DNA of 9,983 nt from Polaromonas sp. (GTDB lineage: Bacteria > Pseudomonadota > Gammaproteobacteria > Burkholderiales > Burkholderiaceae_C): assembly GCA_026786065.1 (NCBI GenBank), contig JAJAYS010000102.1, positions 1 to 9,983 of the forward strand, written 5' to 3'. The number at the start of each line of letters is the position of its first letter. Position 1 is the first letter of the stretch. A program made the translations under genes and the position numbers. Shown here one piece after another: positions 1-7,443 of this stretch. Below the pieces are notes generated by a model. The model was not told where the DNA came from and searched no databases. It worked only from the letters and a program-made list of their open reading frames with translations.

Positions 1-2061
1 CATGTGCAGTCCACCGGCAACGGCAAGAAGGAAGTCACCGGTGCCAACGTGCTGGTCGCCATCTTCGGCGAGAAGGACTCGCACGCGGTGTATTACCTGC
101 ACCAGCAGGGGGTCACGCGGCTTGACGTGGTGAACTTCATTGCCCATGGCATCAAGAAAAGTGATCCGCCCGAGCCCCTGAAGTCTGGGGAAAGCGCGGC
201 CGAAAACGAGGAAGCCGTAGAAAAAAATGAGAAGGCTTCGCCGCTCGAACAGTTCACGCAGAACCTCAATCAGTTGGCTCGCGACGGCAAGATCGATCCG
301 CTTATCGGTCGCCAGTACGAAGTGGAACGCGTCATACAGATCCTCTGCCGGCGCCGCAAGAACAATCCTTTGCTGGTCGGCGAAGCCGGGGTGGGCAAGA
401 CGGCAATTGCCGAAGGTTTGGCTTGGCGCATCACGCAAAAAGATGTGCCTGAAATTCTGGCGGAAGCCCAGGTGTATTCGCTCGACATGGGCGCGCTGCT
501 GGCCGGCACCAAGTATCGGGGCGACTTCGAGCAGCGCCTCAAAGGCGTGCTGAAAGCGCTGAAAGACAAGCCCAACGGCATTTTGTTCATCGACGAGATT
601 CACACGCTGATCGGTGCCGGTGCAGCCTCGGGCGGAACGCTGGACGCCTCGAACCTGTTGAAGCCGGCCCTGAGTTCGGGCCAGCTCAAGTGCATAGGCG
701 CGACAACGTTTACCGAGTACCGGGGTATTTTTGAGAAAGACGCCGCGCTGTCGCGGCGCTTCCAGAAAGTCGATGTGGTTGAGCCGACGGTGCAGGAAAC
801 GGTGGAAATTCTCAAAGGCTTGAAGTCGCGCTTTGAGGAGCACCACAGCGTGAAATACGCGGTTGCCGCGCTCCAGGCCGCAGCCGAGTTGAGCGCGAAA
901 TACATCAACGACCGCCACCTGCCGGACAAGGCCATCGACGTGATCGACGAGGCCGGGGCGGCGCAGCGCATCTTGCCGGCCAACAAGCGCAAAAAAACCA
1001 TCACCAAGACCGAAGTCGAAGAGATCGTTGCCAAAATCGCCCGCATTCCTCCGGCCAACGTCTCCAATGACGATCGCGGCAAGCTGAAAACGCTGGAGCG
1101 AGACCTCAAAAGCGTAGTGTTCGGCCAGGACAAGGCGCTCGATGTGCTGGCGTCCAGCGTCAAAATGGCGCGCTCAGGTCTCGGCAAAGACGACAAGCCT
1201 ATAGGCTCTTTCCTGTTCTCCGGCCCGACCGGGGTTGGCAAGACCGAAGCCGCCAAACAGCTCGCCTACATCATGGGCATTGAGCTGATCCGCTTCGACA
1301 TGTCCGAGTACATGGAGCGCCATGCGGTGAGCCGTTTGATTGGCGCGCCGCCCGGCTATGTGGGGTTTGACCAGGGTGGGCTGCTGACCGAGGCGGTGAC
1401 CAAGAAGCCACATTGCGTGCTGTTGCTCGACGAGATCGAAAAAGCGCACCCGGACATCTTCAACGTGCTGCTGCAGGTGATGGACCACGGGACCTTGACG
1501 GACAACAACGGGCGCAAGGCCGACTTCCGCAATGTGATCATCGTTATGACCACCAATGCCGGTGCCGAGACGATGAACAAGGCGACCATTGGCTTTACCA
1601 ATCCGCGCGAAGCCGGCGACGAGATGGCCGACATCAAGCGGCTGTTCACGCCCGAGTTCCGCAACCGTCTGGATGCCACGGTGAGCTTCAAGGCGCTAGA
1701 CGAGACCGTCATCCTCCGGGTGGTGGACAAGTTCCTGCTGCAGCTGGAAACCCAGCTCGCCGAGAAAAAAGTCGAGGTCACGTTTACCGATACGCTGCGC
1801 AAATACCTCGGCAAGAAGGGTTTCGATCCGCTGATGGGCGCACGGCCGATGCAGCGGCTGATTCAGGACACCATCCGGCGCGCACTGGCCGACGAGCTGC
1901 TTTTTGGCCGTCTGATTGATGGCGGCCGGCTTGAGGTCGATATGAAGATCACGACGGACGATAAGGGCGTCGAGAACGGCGAAGTCCAGCTAGACATCCA
2001 GCCACTGCCAAAGCGCGAAGGCCGCAACAAGCCTGAAGCAGAGGAAACTGCGACCGGCTAG
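1..2061 (+). CDS. clpA: ATP-dependent Clp protease ATP-binding subunit ClpA (5' end cut off)
   Basis: ClpA is a hexameric AAA+ unfoldase that feeds substrates into ClpP in the cytoplasm, including N-degron substrates delivered by ClpS. The reading frame is open from base 1. Its first residues, HVQSTG...[12 protein letters not shown], match the interior of E. coli ClpA near residue 94, so about 90 N-terminal residues lie outside the window and the GTG at base 4 is not the real start. Visible in order are Walker A1 GEAGVGKT (379-402), Walker B1 ILFIDEIH (580-603), the second-module Walker A2 GPTGVGKT (1222-1245), the pore-loop stretch [13 protein letters not shown], Walker B2 [13 protein letters not shown] (from 1417), and the arginine-finger region [10 protein letters not shown]. 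The ClpP-docking tripeptide is IGF (1588-1596), which marks a ClpP partner rather than a ClpB disaggregase. There is no long middle coiled coil, which also excludes ClpB. clpS would be expected upstream, off the window. An intrinsic terminator follows. Identification is secure. Confidence 0.96.
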   Translation, partial: HVQSTGNGKKEVTGANVLVAIFGEKDSHAVYYLHQQGVTRLDVVNFIAHGIKKSDPPEPLKSGESAAENEEAVEKNEKASPLEQFTQNLNQLARDGKIDPLIGRQYEVERVIQILCRRRKNNPLLVGEAGVGKTAIAEGLAWRITQKDVPEILAEAQVYSLDMGALLAGTKYRGDFEQRLKGVLKALKDKPNGILFIDEIHTLIGAGAASGGTLDASNLLKPALSSGQLKCIGATTFTEYRGIFEKDAALSRRFQKVDVVEPTVQETVEILKGLKSRFEEHHSVKYAVAALQAAAELSAKYINDRHLPDKAIDVIDEAGAAQRILPANKRKKTITKTEVEEIVAKIARIPPANVSNDDRGKLKTLERDLKSVVFGQDKALDVLASSVKMARSGLGKDDKPIGSFLFSGPTGVGKTEAAKQLAYIMGIELIRFDMSEYMERHAVSRLIGAPPGYVGFDQGGLLTEAVTKKPHCVLLLDEIEKAHPDIFNVLLQVMDHGTLTDNNGRKADFRNVIIVMTTNAGAETMNKATIGFTNPREAGDEMADIKRLFTPEFRNRLDATVSFKALDETVILRVVDKFLLQLETQLAEKKVEVTFTDTLRKYLGKKGFDPLMGARPMQRLIQDTIRRALADELLFGRLIDGGRLEVDMKITTDDKGVENGEVQLDIQPLPKREGRNKPEAEETATG

Positions 2062-2131
2062 GTTCCTGGGCGCTTTATGGGGCTATAGGCTCACGCCGCG
2101 CAAACTGCACCCTGGCCCTGCCTGCCCATCG

Positions 2132-2166
2132 AAGGCCGCGAGCATTCCGCTCGCGGCCTTTTTCTT
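2132..2166 (+). terminator. Rho-independent terminator after clpA
   Basis: A perfect 12-bp GC-rich stem (AAGGCCGCGAGC, 2132-2143, with GCTCGCGGCCTT, 2149-2160) closes a 5-base loop (2144-2148). The tract TTTCTTTT follows directly. It lies 71 bases after the clpA stop and ends only 16 bases before the annotated start of cls, so it should separate the two transcription units or act as a leader hairpin for cls. Confidence 0.9.
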
Positions 2167-2182
2167 TTGCGATTGACCCTCG

Positions 2183-3643
2183 GTGACCTTGACACTTCCC
2201 GAATTGAGCAGCGAGTGGGTGACCGGCTTGTCGTTCGCCTGGACCGGCTATATCGCGATACTTTCAATCTGGATCGTGCTGCAAAAGCGCGAGCCGGTGG
2301 CCACGATAGGCTGGATCCTGGCGCTGGCGGCCTTGCCCTTCGCGGGTTTCGCGATCTACTATTTTTTCGGGCCGCAGCGTTTGCGCAGGCAGCGCAGGCG
2401 ACGGCTTCGCCTTCAGGCTGGCGCCCATGCGAGCGCCGATTTCGCCCGGCTGTACGACGCCGCCGAAGCCGCACCGCCCGAGCTCCGGCAAATGGCCGCG
2501 CTGGGGGAAGCCAGCTGCGGAATCCCGGTTTCCAGTGCGGTGCGGGTCGATTTCCTTTCCGGCGGTGCCCGCACCTTCGACGCGATTTTTGAAGCCGTCA
2601 GACAGGCCAGGCACCACGTCCACCTTGAGTACTACATTTTTGCCGACGACAAGATCGGCACGGCCCTGAGCGAGCTGTTGATCGAACGTGCGCAAGCAGG
2701 CGTGAAGGTGCGCCTGCTGATCGACGCGCTGGGTGGCAAAAGCCTCGGTAGCCGCTTCATGACATGCATGACCGAGGCCGGGGTTCAGGTCTTGCTGTTT
2801 CACGACATGCGCGTCGGTCGGCGTCTGCGGCCGGTGACCAACTACCGCACGCACCGCAAGATCGTGGTGTGCGACGGCCGGGTCGGCTTTACCGGCGGCG
2901 TCAACATCACCGACGATGAAGACGAGCGCACACGCAGCGACGCTTACCACGACGCGCATCTGCGCATCGAGGGCAGCGGGGTGCGCTGGCTGCAGACCAC
3001 CTTCCTGGAGGACTGGATCTACGCAGCAGGAGACGACTCGGCCGAGGCCAGAGACGTTCGTGAAACCCTCGAATCCTTGTTCGCCAAGGTGGACGCCGGC
3101 AGCATTGGGGTACAGATCGTCAGCAGCGGGCCGGACACACCGCTCGAACCGATTCACCGCATGGTGGTTGCCGCCATCAACGCCGCCACCCAGCGCGCCT
3201 GGCTTACCACACCGTATTTCGTGCCGACCGAAGCGGCGCTGCTGGCGCTGACCAGCGCCGCACTGCGCGGTGCCGATGTCCGGCTGCTGGTGCCGCGCCG
3301 CAGCGACTCTTTGGTCGTGACGCTGGCGGCCCGCTCCTACTACGACGACCTGTTCGCCGCCGGCGTCAAGGTCTGGGAGTACGAGGCCCGCATGCTGCAT
3401 TCGAAGACGCTGGTGATTGACGACGACTGCGCCATCGTCGGCACCGCCAACTTCGACAACCGCAGTTTCCGGCTCAATTTCGAGGTTTGCGCCGTGGTCT
3501 ATGGCAACGTGCTGGCCGAGGCGCTGACCGCGCAGTTCGAGACAGATCTGAAAAGCGCAAGGGCCGTCGTGAACAAAGGCCGCCCGCGTTTTTTTGAACG
3601 CCTGGGCGAGGCCTTGGCCCGCGTTTTTTCACCGCTGCTATAA
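2183..3643 (+). CDS. cls: Cardiolipin synthase, ClsA type, two HKD phospholipase D motifs
   Basis: It would condense two phosphatidylglycerol molecules into cardiolipin plus glycerol at the inner membrane. The protein is 486 residues from the GTG used here, the same length as E. coli ClsA. Two hydrophobic segments (about residues 17-33 and 41-62) are followed by a basic stretch, RLRRQRRRRL, which fits an N-terminal membrane anchor with the catalytic part in the cytoplasm. The two phospholipase-D HxK(x4)D motifs are HRKIVVCD (H224, K226, D231) followed by GFTGGVNITDD, and HSKTLVID (H406, K408, D413) followed by GTANFDNRSFRLNFE, which is typical of the ClsA/B branch. The start is uncertain: no Shine-Dalgarno is visible before GTG 2183, an in-frame TGA at 2174-2176 prevents any earlier start, and GTG 2219 would still keep both membrane segments. 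sbcB starts 10 bases after the stop, suggesting cotranscription. Confidence 0.92.
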   Translation: MTLTLPELSSEWVTGLSFAWTGYIAILSIWIVLQKREPVATIGWILALAALPFAGFAIYYFFGPQRLRRQRRRRLRLQAGAHASADFARLYDAAEAAPPELRQMAALGEASCGIPVSSAVRVDFLSGGARTFDAIFEAVRQARHHVHLEYYIFADDKIGTALSELLIERAQAGVKVRLLIDALGGKSLGSRFMTCMTEAGVQVLLFHDMRVGRRLRPVTNYRTHRKIVVCDGRVGFTGGVNITDDEDERTRSDAYHDAHLRIEGSGVRWLQTTFLEDWIYAAGDDSAEARDVRETLESLFAKVDAGSIGVQIVSSGPDTPLEPIHRMVVAAINAATQRAWLTTPYFVPTEAALLALTSAALRGADVRLLVPRRSDSLVVTLAARSYYDDLFAAGVKVWEYEARMLHSKTLVIDDDCAIVGTANFDNRSFRLNFEVCAVVYGNVLAEALTAQFETDLKSARAVVNKGRPRFFERLGEALARVFSPLL

Positions 3644-3653
3644 GCACACGATC

Positions 3654-5132
3654 ATGGCCCACACCTTCCTCTGGCACGACTACGAAACCTTCGGCATCGA
3701 CCCGCGCCGCGACCGGCCGGCGCAGTTTGCAGCCATTCGCACCGACGCCGAGCTTAACGAAGTCGGCGAGCCGCTGATGCTGTATTGCCAACCGGCCAAC
3801 GACTACCTGCCCGACCCGGCCTCCTGCCTGATCACCGGCATCACGCCGCAGCACTGCATGGAGCGCGGTGTGCCAGAGCATGCCTTCGCTGCGCGCATCG
3901 AGCAGGCTTTTGCGCAGCCCGGCACCATCGGTGTCGGCTACAACACCATCCGCTTCGACGACGAGTTCACCCGCTTTTTGCTGTGGCGCAACCTGATCGA
4001 CCCGTATGCCCGTGAATGGAAAAACGACTGCGGCCGCTGGGATTTGCTTGACGTGGTGCGCATGGCCTATGCGCTGCGCCCGGACGGCATTGTCTGGCCG
4101 ACCAAGCCGGACGAGCGCAGGCCCGACCAGCCCGGCGCGCTGCGGGCCAGCTTCAAGCTGACCGACCTGACTGCGGCCAACCGCCTGGCGCACGAAGCCG
4201 CGCACGACGCGCTGTCCGACGTGCGCGCGACCATCGCGCTGGCCCGGCTGCTGCGCACGGCGCAGCCAAAGCTGTTCGATTTCTGCCTCGGCCTGCACAA
4301 AAAAGACCGCGTGGCGGCCGAGCTTGGGCTGCCGACCCGCCTGCATGCGGCCAAGCCGTTTTTGCATGTCTCGGGCATGTTCGCACCAGAGCGTGGCTGC
4401 CTCGCCGTGATGTGGCCGCTGGCGACGCATCCCTTCAACAAAAACGAGCTGCTGGCCTGGGACCTGGCGCACGACCCGGCCGAATTACCGCTGCTCGATG
4501 TCGCCACGCTGCGGCTGCGGCTGTTTAGCAAATCGGCCGATTTGCCCGAGGGCGTGCAGCGGCTGCCGATGAAGTCGGTTCACCTGAACAAGTCGCCGAT
4601 GGTGGTTGGCAAACTGCAAACCCTGAGCCCCGAGCTGGCCGCACGCTGGGGGATCGACCTGGACGCCGCGCTCGCCAACGCCGCCAGGGCCGCTGCGCTG
4701 CCCGACATGAGTGCAATCTGGCCGCAGGTTTTCGAACGACCCAAACCGGCGCAGCCTGCCGCCGCCGACGTCGATGCCGACCTGTACGGCGGCTTCATCG
4801 GCGACGCCGACCGGCGCCGGCTGACCCAGTTGCGGACCCTGGACCCGGCCGAGCTGGCGCACAGCCGTACCGGCTTTGACGACGAGCGGCTCGGCGAGCT
4901 GCTGTTTCGCTACCGGGCGCGCAACTTTGCCGACACACTGACCGCCGAGGAGGCCGAGCGCTGGCAGGCGCACCGGTCGGCCCGGCTGCTCGAAGGCGAG
5001 GCTGGCGCACGCAACCTCGATGCGCTGTTTTCCGCCATCGACACGCTGACCGAATCCGCCGACGAGCAGGGCGAGGCGGTGCTGGCTGCGCTCTATGAGT
5101 ACGCCGAGGCGATTGCGCCAGAGCCGGTCTGA
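3654..5132 (+). CDS. sbcB: Exodeoxyribonuclease I (SbcB), DEDDh 3'-5' single-strand DNA exonuclease
   Basis: ExoI digests single-stranded DNA 3' to 5' and serves in recombination, mismatch repair and DNA end trimming. The 492-residue product (E. coli SbcB is 475) has the family layout. The exonuclease domain opens with FLWHDYETFG (D9, E11), continues with RPAQFAAIRTD and ITGITPQ, has GYNTIRFDDEF (D102/D103, motif II), then WDLLDVVRMAYALRP, and ends with HDALSDVRAT (H184, D189, motif III). The SH3-like and C-terminal helical parts follow, recognisable from HVSGMF, VHLNKSP and LLFRYRARNF. The start is set at ATG 3654 because the residues right after it match the family N-terminus; the frame is open further upstream but only inside the end of cls. 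No clear Shine-Dalgarno is seen, which together with the 10-base gap to cls suggests translation coupled to cls. Identification is secure. Confidence 0.95.
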   Translation: MAHTFLWHDYETFGIDPRRDRPAQFAAIRTDAELNEVGEPLMLYCQPANDYLPDPASCLITGITPQHCMERGVPEHAFAARIEQAFAQPGTIGVGYNTIRFDDEFTRFLLWRNLIDPYAREWKNDCGRWDLLDVVRMAYALRPDGIVWPTKPDERRPDQPGALRASFKLTDLTAANRLAHEAAHDALSDVRATIALARLLRTAQPKLFDFCLGLHKKDRVAAELGLPTRLHAAKPFLHVSGMFAPERGCLAVMWPLATHPFNKNELLAWDLAHDPAELPLLDVATLRLRLFSKSADLPEGVQRLPMKSVHLNKSPMVVGKLQTLSPELAARWGIDLDAALANAARAAALPDMSAIWPQVFERPKPAQPAAADVDADLYGGFIGDADRRRLTQLRTLDPAELAHSRTGFDDERLGELLFRYRARNFADTLTAEEAERWQAHRSARLLEGEAGARNLDALFSAIDTLTESADEQGEAVLAALYEYAEAIAPEPV

Positions 5133-5221
5133 AGCGGCCTGCGGGTGGCTCAGCCTCCGCCCGCGCCCCTGCGTTATTGATCCGGCCGAATGATGACTTG
5201 ATTTTTTATCTTCGAATTACT

Positions 5222-5254
5222 CTCTCTTCCAATGGAAGAGGGCAGCGGTGAGGG
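5222..5254. repeat. Small palindromic intergenic element (CTCTTCC-AAT-GGAAGAG, then GGTGAGGG)
   Basis: A 7-bp perfect palindrome (5224-5230 with 5234-5240, 3-base loop) is followed by GGCAGCGGTGAGGG. It resembles the common proteobacterial intergenic element of the form CTCCC-n-GGGAGAGGG...GGTGAGGG, with the C/G tracts partly changed to CTTCC/GGAAG. The family link is from memory. Only one copy is present in the window. Confidence 0.4.
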
Positions 5255-5295
5255 TCTGCGATTTCCGACTTCATCGGGACGAATCCATAGCGCGT

Positions 5296-5345
5296 CAAGG
5301 GACGCGGTGCAGCGCGCCCGGCGGTCGGTCGTCCGCCGTCCCTTG
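5296..5345. repeat. 9-bp inverted repeat with 32-base spacer
   Basis: CAAGGGACG (5296-5304) is the exact reverse complement of CGTCCCTTG (5337-5345). After a one-base bulge, three further inner pairs (CGG with CCG) can extend the stem. The spacer is very GC-rich. No T tract follows, so it is not a standard terminator. Function unknown. Confidence 0.45.
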
Positions 5346-5456
5346 GCGGTCCATCCCGAGCCGACTGAGCCAGTCTCTCCAGGCTATGCGGCCGCACCAA
5401 GCGAAAACGCCGTATTCAACCCAATGTTCAGAACAAAAAGCACTAAAAGCCTTTTA

Positions 5457-5493
5457 AATACGGGCATTAGCAGCTACTATTTTTATAGCGACT
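5457..5493 (-). repeat. Dispersed intergenic repeat, copy A
   Basis: Read on the minus strand, it consists of AGTCGCTAT (5485-5493), eight bases (5477-5484) and a 20-base core TAGCTGCTAATG...CGTATT (5457-5476). Copy B at 9215-9251 aligns without gaps: about 31 of 37 positions are identical, including all nine of the first block and 18 of 20 in the core. Its first block overlaps the stop codon of the GST frame (5492-5494), and it points in the direction of GST transcription. Confidence 0.7.
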
Positions 5494-6154
5494 ACGCCTC
5501 CGGTTGCCACACCGCAGGCCGCTCACGCATCACGCTGGCGAACAAGGTACTGGCCTCGAAGCGCGCCAGCCAGTGCTGCAATTGCGGCCACGGCTGCGCG
5601 GCGAACCAGACGTCGTCGGTGTGCGCGAACTGGCGCACGAAAGGCAGCACGGCCTGGTCGGCCAGACTGGCGCGGTCGCCAAACAGCGCGCCTTTGGTAG
5701 CCAGCCGCGTCTCCAGCGCCGCCAGCCAGTGCCCCGCCTAGGTGCGCTGAGCGTGGGCAAAGCCGGTCCGGTCCAGACCGGCCGCGTCGGCTTCGGCGGC
5801 AAAGCGGTTCGGGTACTTGTAGCGGTCGAGCTGCTGCTTGAACGCTCCGTCGCATTCGGCGATCAGCGCCAGCATGTCGGCGAGGGACGCGCCATCGGGC
5901 TCCAGCCAGCCCTGCGGATCGTGCTGGCGCAGCGCCCACAGCATCACCTCCAGGCTTTCGGCGATTACTTCACCGCCCGGCAGCACCAGCACCGGCACCG
6001 TGCCTTTGGGCGAGGCGGCCAGCAACTCGGCCGGCTTGCTGCGCAGCGCCACCTCGCGCAGCTCGAAGGGCAGGCCGCTAGCAGCCAGCGCCAGCCGCGC
6101 CCGCATCGCGTAGGGGCAGCGCCGAAACGAGTAGAGATGCGGCAGCGCGCTCAT
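5492..6154 (-). pseudogene. Glutathione S-transferase family gene interrupted by an in-frame TAG
   Basis: The frame from ATG 6154 encodes a GST-like protein: [16 protein letters not shown] with a CPYA redox-type motif, then [12 protein letters not shown] (the cis-proline region of the thioredoxin fold), then ESLEVMLWALRQHDP (glutathione-contacting Glu-Ser). After residue 138 there is a TAG (plus-strand CTA, 5738-5740). The same frame then continues with family-like sequence to a second stop at 5492-5494: AGHWLAALETRLA, then GDRASLADQAVLPFVRQFAHTDDVWFAAQPWP, ending MRERPAVWQPEA. Read through, the protein would be about 220 residues, normal for this family. As it stands, translation stops in the helical C-terminal domain. 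No frame change is involved: one base change (for example GAG to TAG) explains it. It follows trhO by 16 bases on the same strand. It could be a recent nonsense mutation, a sequencing error, or a truncated 138-residue product. The substrate is unknown. Confidence 0.82.
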
Positions 6155-6170
6155 CGGCGGTGCGGCGGCG

Positions 6171-7166
6171 TCAAAGCGGCGAATCAGGATCGGCTTTTTT
6201 AGTCAAGCTGCGGCGCAGGCGCGAGCCCACCTGCTGCGCGCCGATGTGCGGTGTGCGCCTGGCTTTCGCCAGTTCGACCTGGCGCTGGCGCTCGCGGTAG
6301 CCGGCTTTTTGCTCCGGCGTGGTCTGCTTGACGCAGCGCGGGCAACTGACGCCCAGCTCGAACAGTGGCGAGGCGATGTCGAGCGGGCTCAAAGGGTCGC
6401 GGCAGGAGCGGCACAACACATGCTGGCCCTCACGCAAACCGTGGCCGACCGACACCCGCTCGTCAAACACAAAACATTCGCCCTGCCAGCGGCTCTGCGC
6501 TTGTGGCACGGTCTCCAGGTATTTAAGGATTCCGCCTTCGAGGTGAAACACCGCGTCGAAACCCCTGGAGCGCAGCAGCGCGGTCGATTTCTCGCAGCGA
6601 ATCCCGCCGGTGCAGAACATCGCCACCTTCGGTTTGACGCCGTCGTTGGCAGCCAGCTTGCCGCCCGGTGCCATTTCGCGTTCGACCCAGCCCGGCAGGT
6701 CTGAAAACGCCGCAGTGGCCGGATTCACCGCGCCCTCAAAAGTGCCGATCAGCACTTCGTAGTCGTTGCGCGTATCGACCACCACGACGCCCGGCTCGGC
6801 GAGCAGCGCGTTCCAGTCCTGCGGCTTGACATACTGCCCGGCCATCAGGGCCGGATGCACGCCCTGCACGCCCATCGTGACGATTTCGCGCTTGAGCCGC
6901 ACTTTCATCCGGTGAAAGGGTGGGGCGTCAGCCCAGGCTTCCTTGTGCTCCAGCGCAGCCAGGCGCGGGTCTTGCCGCAGATGCGCCAGCAGCGTGCGCA
7001 CGCCCGGCTCCGGGCCGGCGATGGTGCCGTTGATGCCCTCAGGCGCCAGCAGCAGCGTGCCTTTCAGTGCGTGGGCTTCGCACAGCGCCAGCAGCGGCGC
7101 CCGCAGCTCCGCAAAGTCGGGCAGTTCAACGAATTTGTAGAGAGCAGCAGTCAGGAATCGGGACAT
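6171..7166 (-). CDS. trhO: tRNA uridine(34) hydroxylase TrhO (YceA/UPF0176, rhodanese domain)
   Basis: TrhO carries out oxygen-dependent 5-hydroxylation of U34 in the tRNA anticodon, a step towards cmo5U/mcmo5U wobble modification. The product is 331 residues (E. coli YceA is 350). The N-terminal region has the family pattern [11 protein letters not shown]...[19 protein letters not shown] rhodanese domain follows, with [21 protein letters not shown] and the active loop [10 protein letters not shown] (C185 and C191), then [12 protein letters not shown]. The C-terminus has two cysteine pairs, CRSC (C252/C255) and CPRC (C275/C278), which look like a metal-binding knuckle. I chose ATG 7166 because the family starts with a short lead before the ALYKF segment. 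An open frame extends to 7247, but the extra residues are arginine/proline-rich and unlike the family. No clear Shine-Dalgarno is visible. The GST frame follows 16 bases downstream, so the two are probably cotranscribed. Confidence 0.93.
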   Translation of the reverse strand: MSRFLTAALYKFVELPDFAELRAPLLALCEAHALKGTLLLAPEGINGTIAGPEPGVRTLLAHLRQDPRLAALEHKEAWADAPPFHRMKVRLKREIVTMGVQGVHPALMAGQYVKPQDWNALLAEPGVVVVDTRNDYEVLIGTFEGAVNPATAAFSDLPGWVEREMAPGGKLAANDGVKPKVAMFCTGGIRCEKSTALLRSRGFDAVFHLEGGILKYLETVPQAQSRWQGECFVFDERVSVGHGLREGQHVLCRSCRDPLSPLDIASPLFELGVSCPRCVKQTTPEQKAGYRERQRQVELAKARRTPHIGAQQVGSRLRRSLTKKADPDSPL

Positions 7167-7282
7167 GGCGGACGGGGCAGGGCGACGTGGAAAAACAGCG
7201 GTCCATCGTAACGGCTGGGGTGCGGGCCAGCGTCGCGCCGTCCGCATGAATCGTTAATGAAATTAGAGTTCTAACCATATTT

Positions 7283-7317
7283 TATGAGCGTGAACCGCTA
7301 TTTTTTTGATAGTGACT
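7283..7317 (-). repeat. Dispersed intergenic repeat, degraded copy C
   Basis: This stretch aligns without gaps to plus-strand bases 5459-5493 of copy A at about 25 of 35 positions. The best-kept part is ATAGTGACT (7309-7317) against ATAGCGACT, next to a T-rich run. It lies in the 277-base region between the divergent trhO and the lipoprotein gene, which holds no gene I can support. A short hairpin (GCGCGGC 7319-7325 with GCCGCGC 7334-7340, 8-base loop) follows immediately. Confidence 0.4.
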
Positions 7318-7370
7318 GGCGCGGCCTTTGAATGCCGCGCGCGGCGTGGCGTCATGGCCTGCGTGCCCGA

Positions 7371-7376
7371 TATGAT
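7371..7376 (+). promoter_or_regulatory. Possible -10 element (TATGAT) for the lipoprotein gene
   Basis: TATGAT is one base from the sigma-70 -10 consensus and lies about 70 bases before the GTG start at 7444, in a region where a promoter is needed. The -35 position (around 7347-7352, TGGCGT) is a poor match, so this rests mainly on the -10 hexamer and its location. Confidence 0.3.
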
Positions 7377-7430
7377 GCTGCCGTGACCCGACCTGCCCAG
7401 ACCGGTCTGAACCTGCTTAAACCCGCTTTC

Positions 7431-7436
7431 AAGGAG
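7431..7436 (+). promoter_or_regulatory. Ribosome binding site AAGGAG that fixes the GTG start at 7444
   Basis: AAGGAG lies 7 bases before GTG 7444, near-ideal spacing. A competing ATG at 7439 is only 2 bases away and opens a different frame without a signal peptide, so the GTG frame is preferred. It is one of the few strong Shine-Dalgarno sequences in the window. Confidence 0.75.
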
Positions 7437-7443
7437 TCATGCC

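Larger units (their letters stand above)
5133..5491. other. Gene-free stretch between the converging sbcB and GST genes
   Basis: I see no convincing gene here. Short open frames exist on both strands but lack ribosome binding sites and family features. It contains a GC-rich hairpin just after sbcB (GCGGGTGG 5141-5148 with CCGCCCGC 5157-5164, one G-T pair) that lacks a T tract, so I do not call it a terminator. After that come an AT-rich patch (about 5195-5220), a palindromic element (5222-5254), a 9-bp inverted repeat (5296-5345), and dispersed repeat copy A (5457-5493), which runs into the GST stop codon. The base composition turns AT-rich from about 5400 onward, unlike the flanking genes. 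Confidence 0.7.

Noticed and set aside
4..6. GTG at base 4 as the clpA start
   Set aside because: The frame is open to the window edge and the preceding residue also fits ClpA; the residues match the family's interior near position 94, so the gene begins off-window.
2264..3400. Long minus-strand open frame (378 codons) opposite cls
   Set aside because: It is an antisense shadow of a GC-rich gene: composition is Gln/His/Gly/Arg-rich with no recognisable domain, while the plus strand encodes an intact cardiolipin synthase.
3474..4472. Minus-strand open frame (332 codons) spanning the cls-sbcB junction
   Set aside because: It runs across two well-identified plus-strand genes and shows no family features; antisense shadow.
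5141..5164. Terminator after sbcB
   Set aside because: An 8-bp GC-rich stem with one G-T pair is present, but it is followed by GCCCCTGCG and not by a T tract, so evidence for intrinsic termination is lacking.
5523..5939. Minus-strand open frame overlapping the GST in another register, suggesting a frameshift rather than a nonsense codon
   Set aside because: The GST-like C-terminal sequence continues in the original frame right after the TAG, so no frameshift is needed.
5504..6202. Plus-strand open frame (232 codons) crossing the GST stop codon, tempting as the real gene
   Set aside because: Its translation has no recognisable motifs, whereas the minus strand reads as a GST on both sides of the TAG. 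It also runs into the end of trhO.
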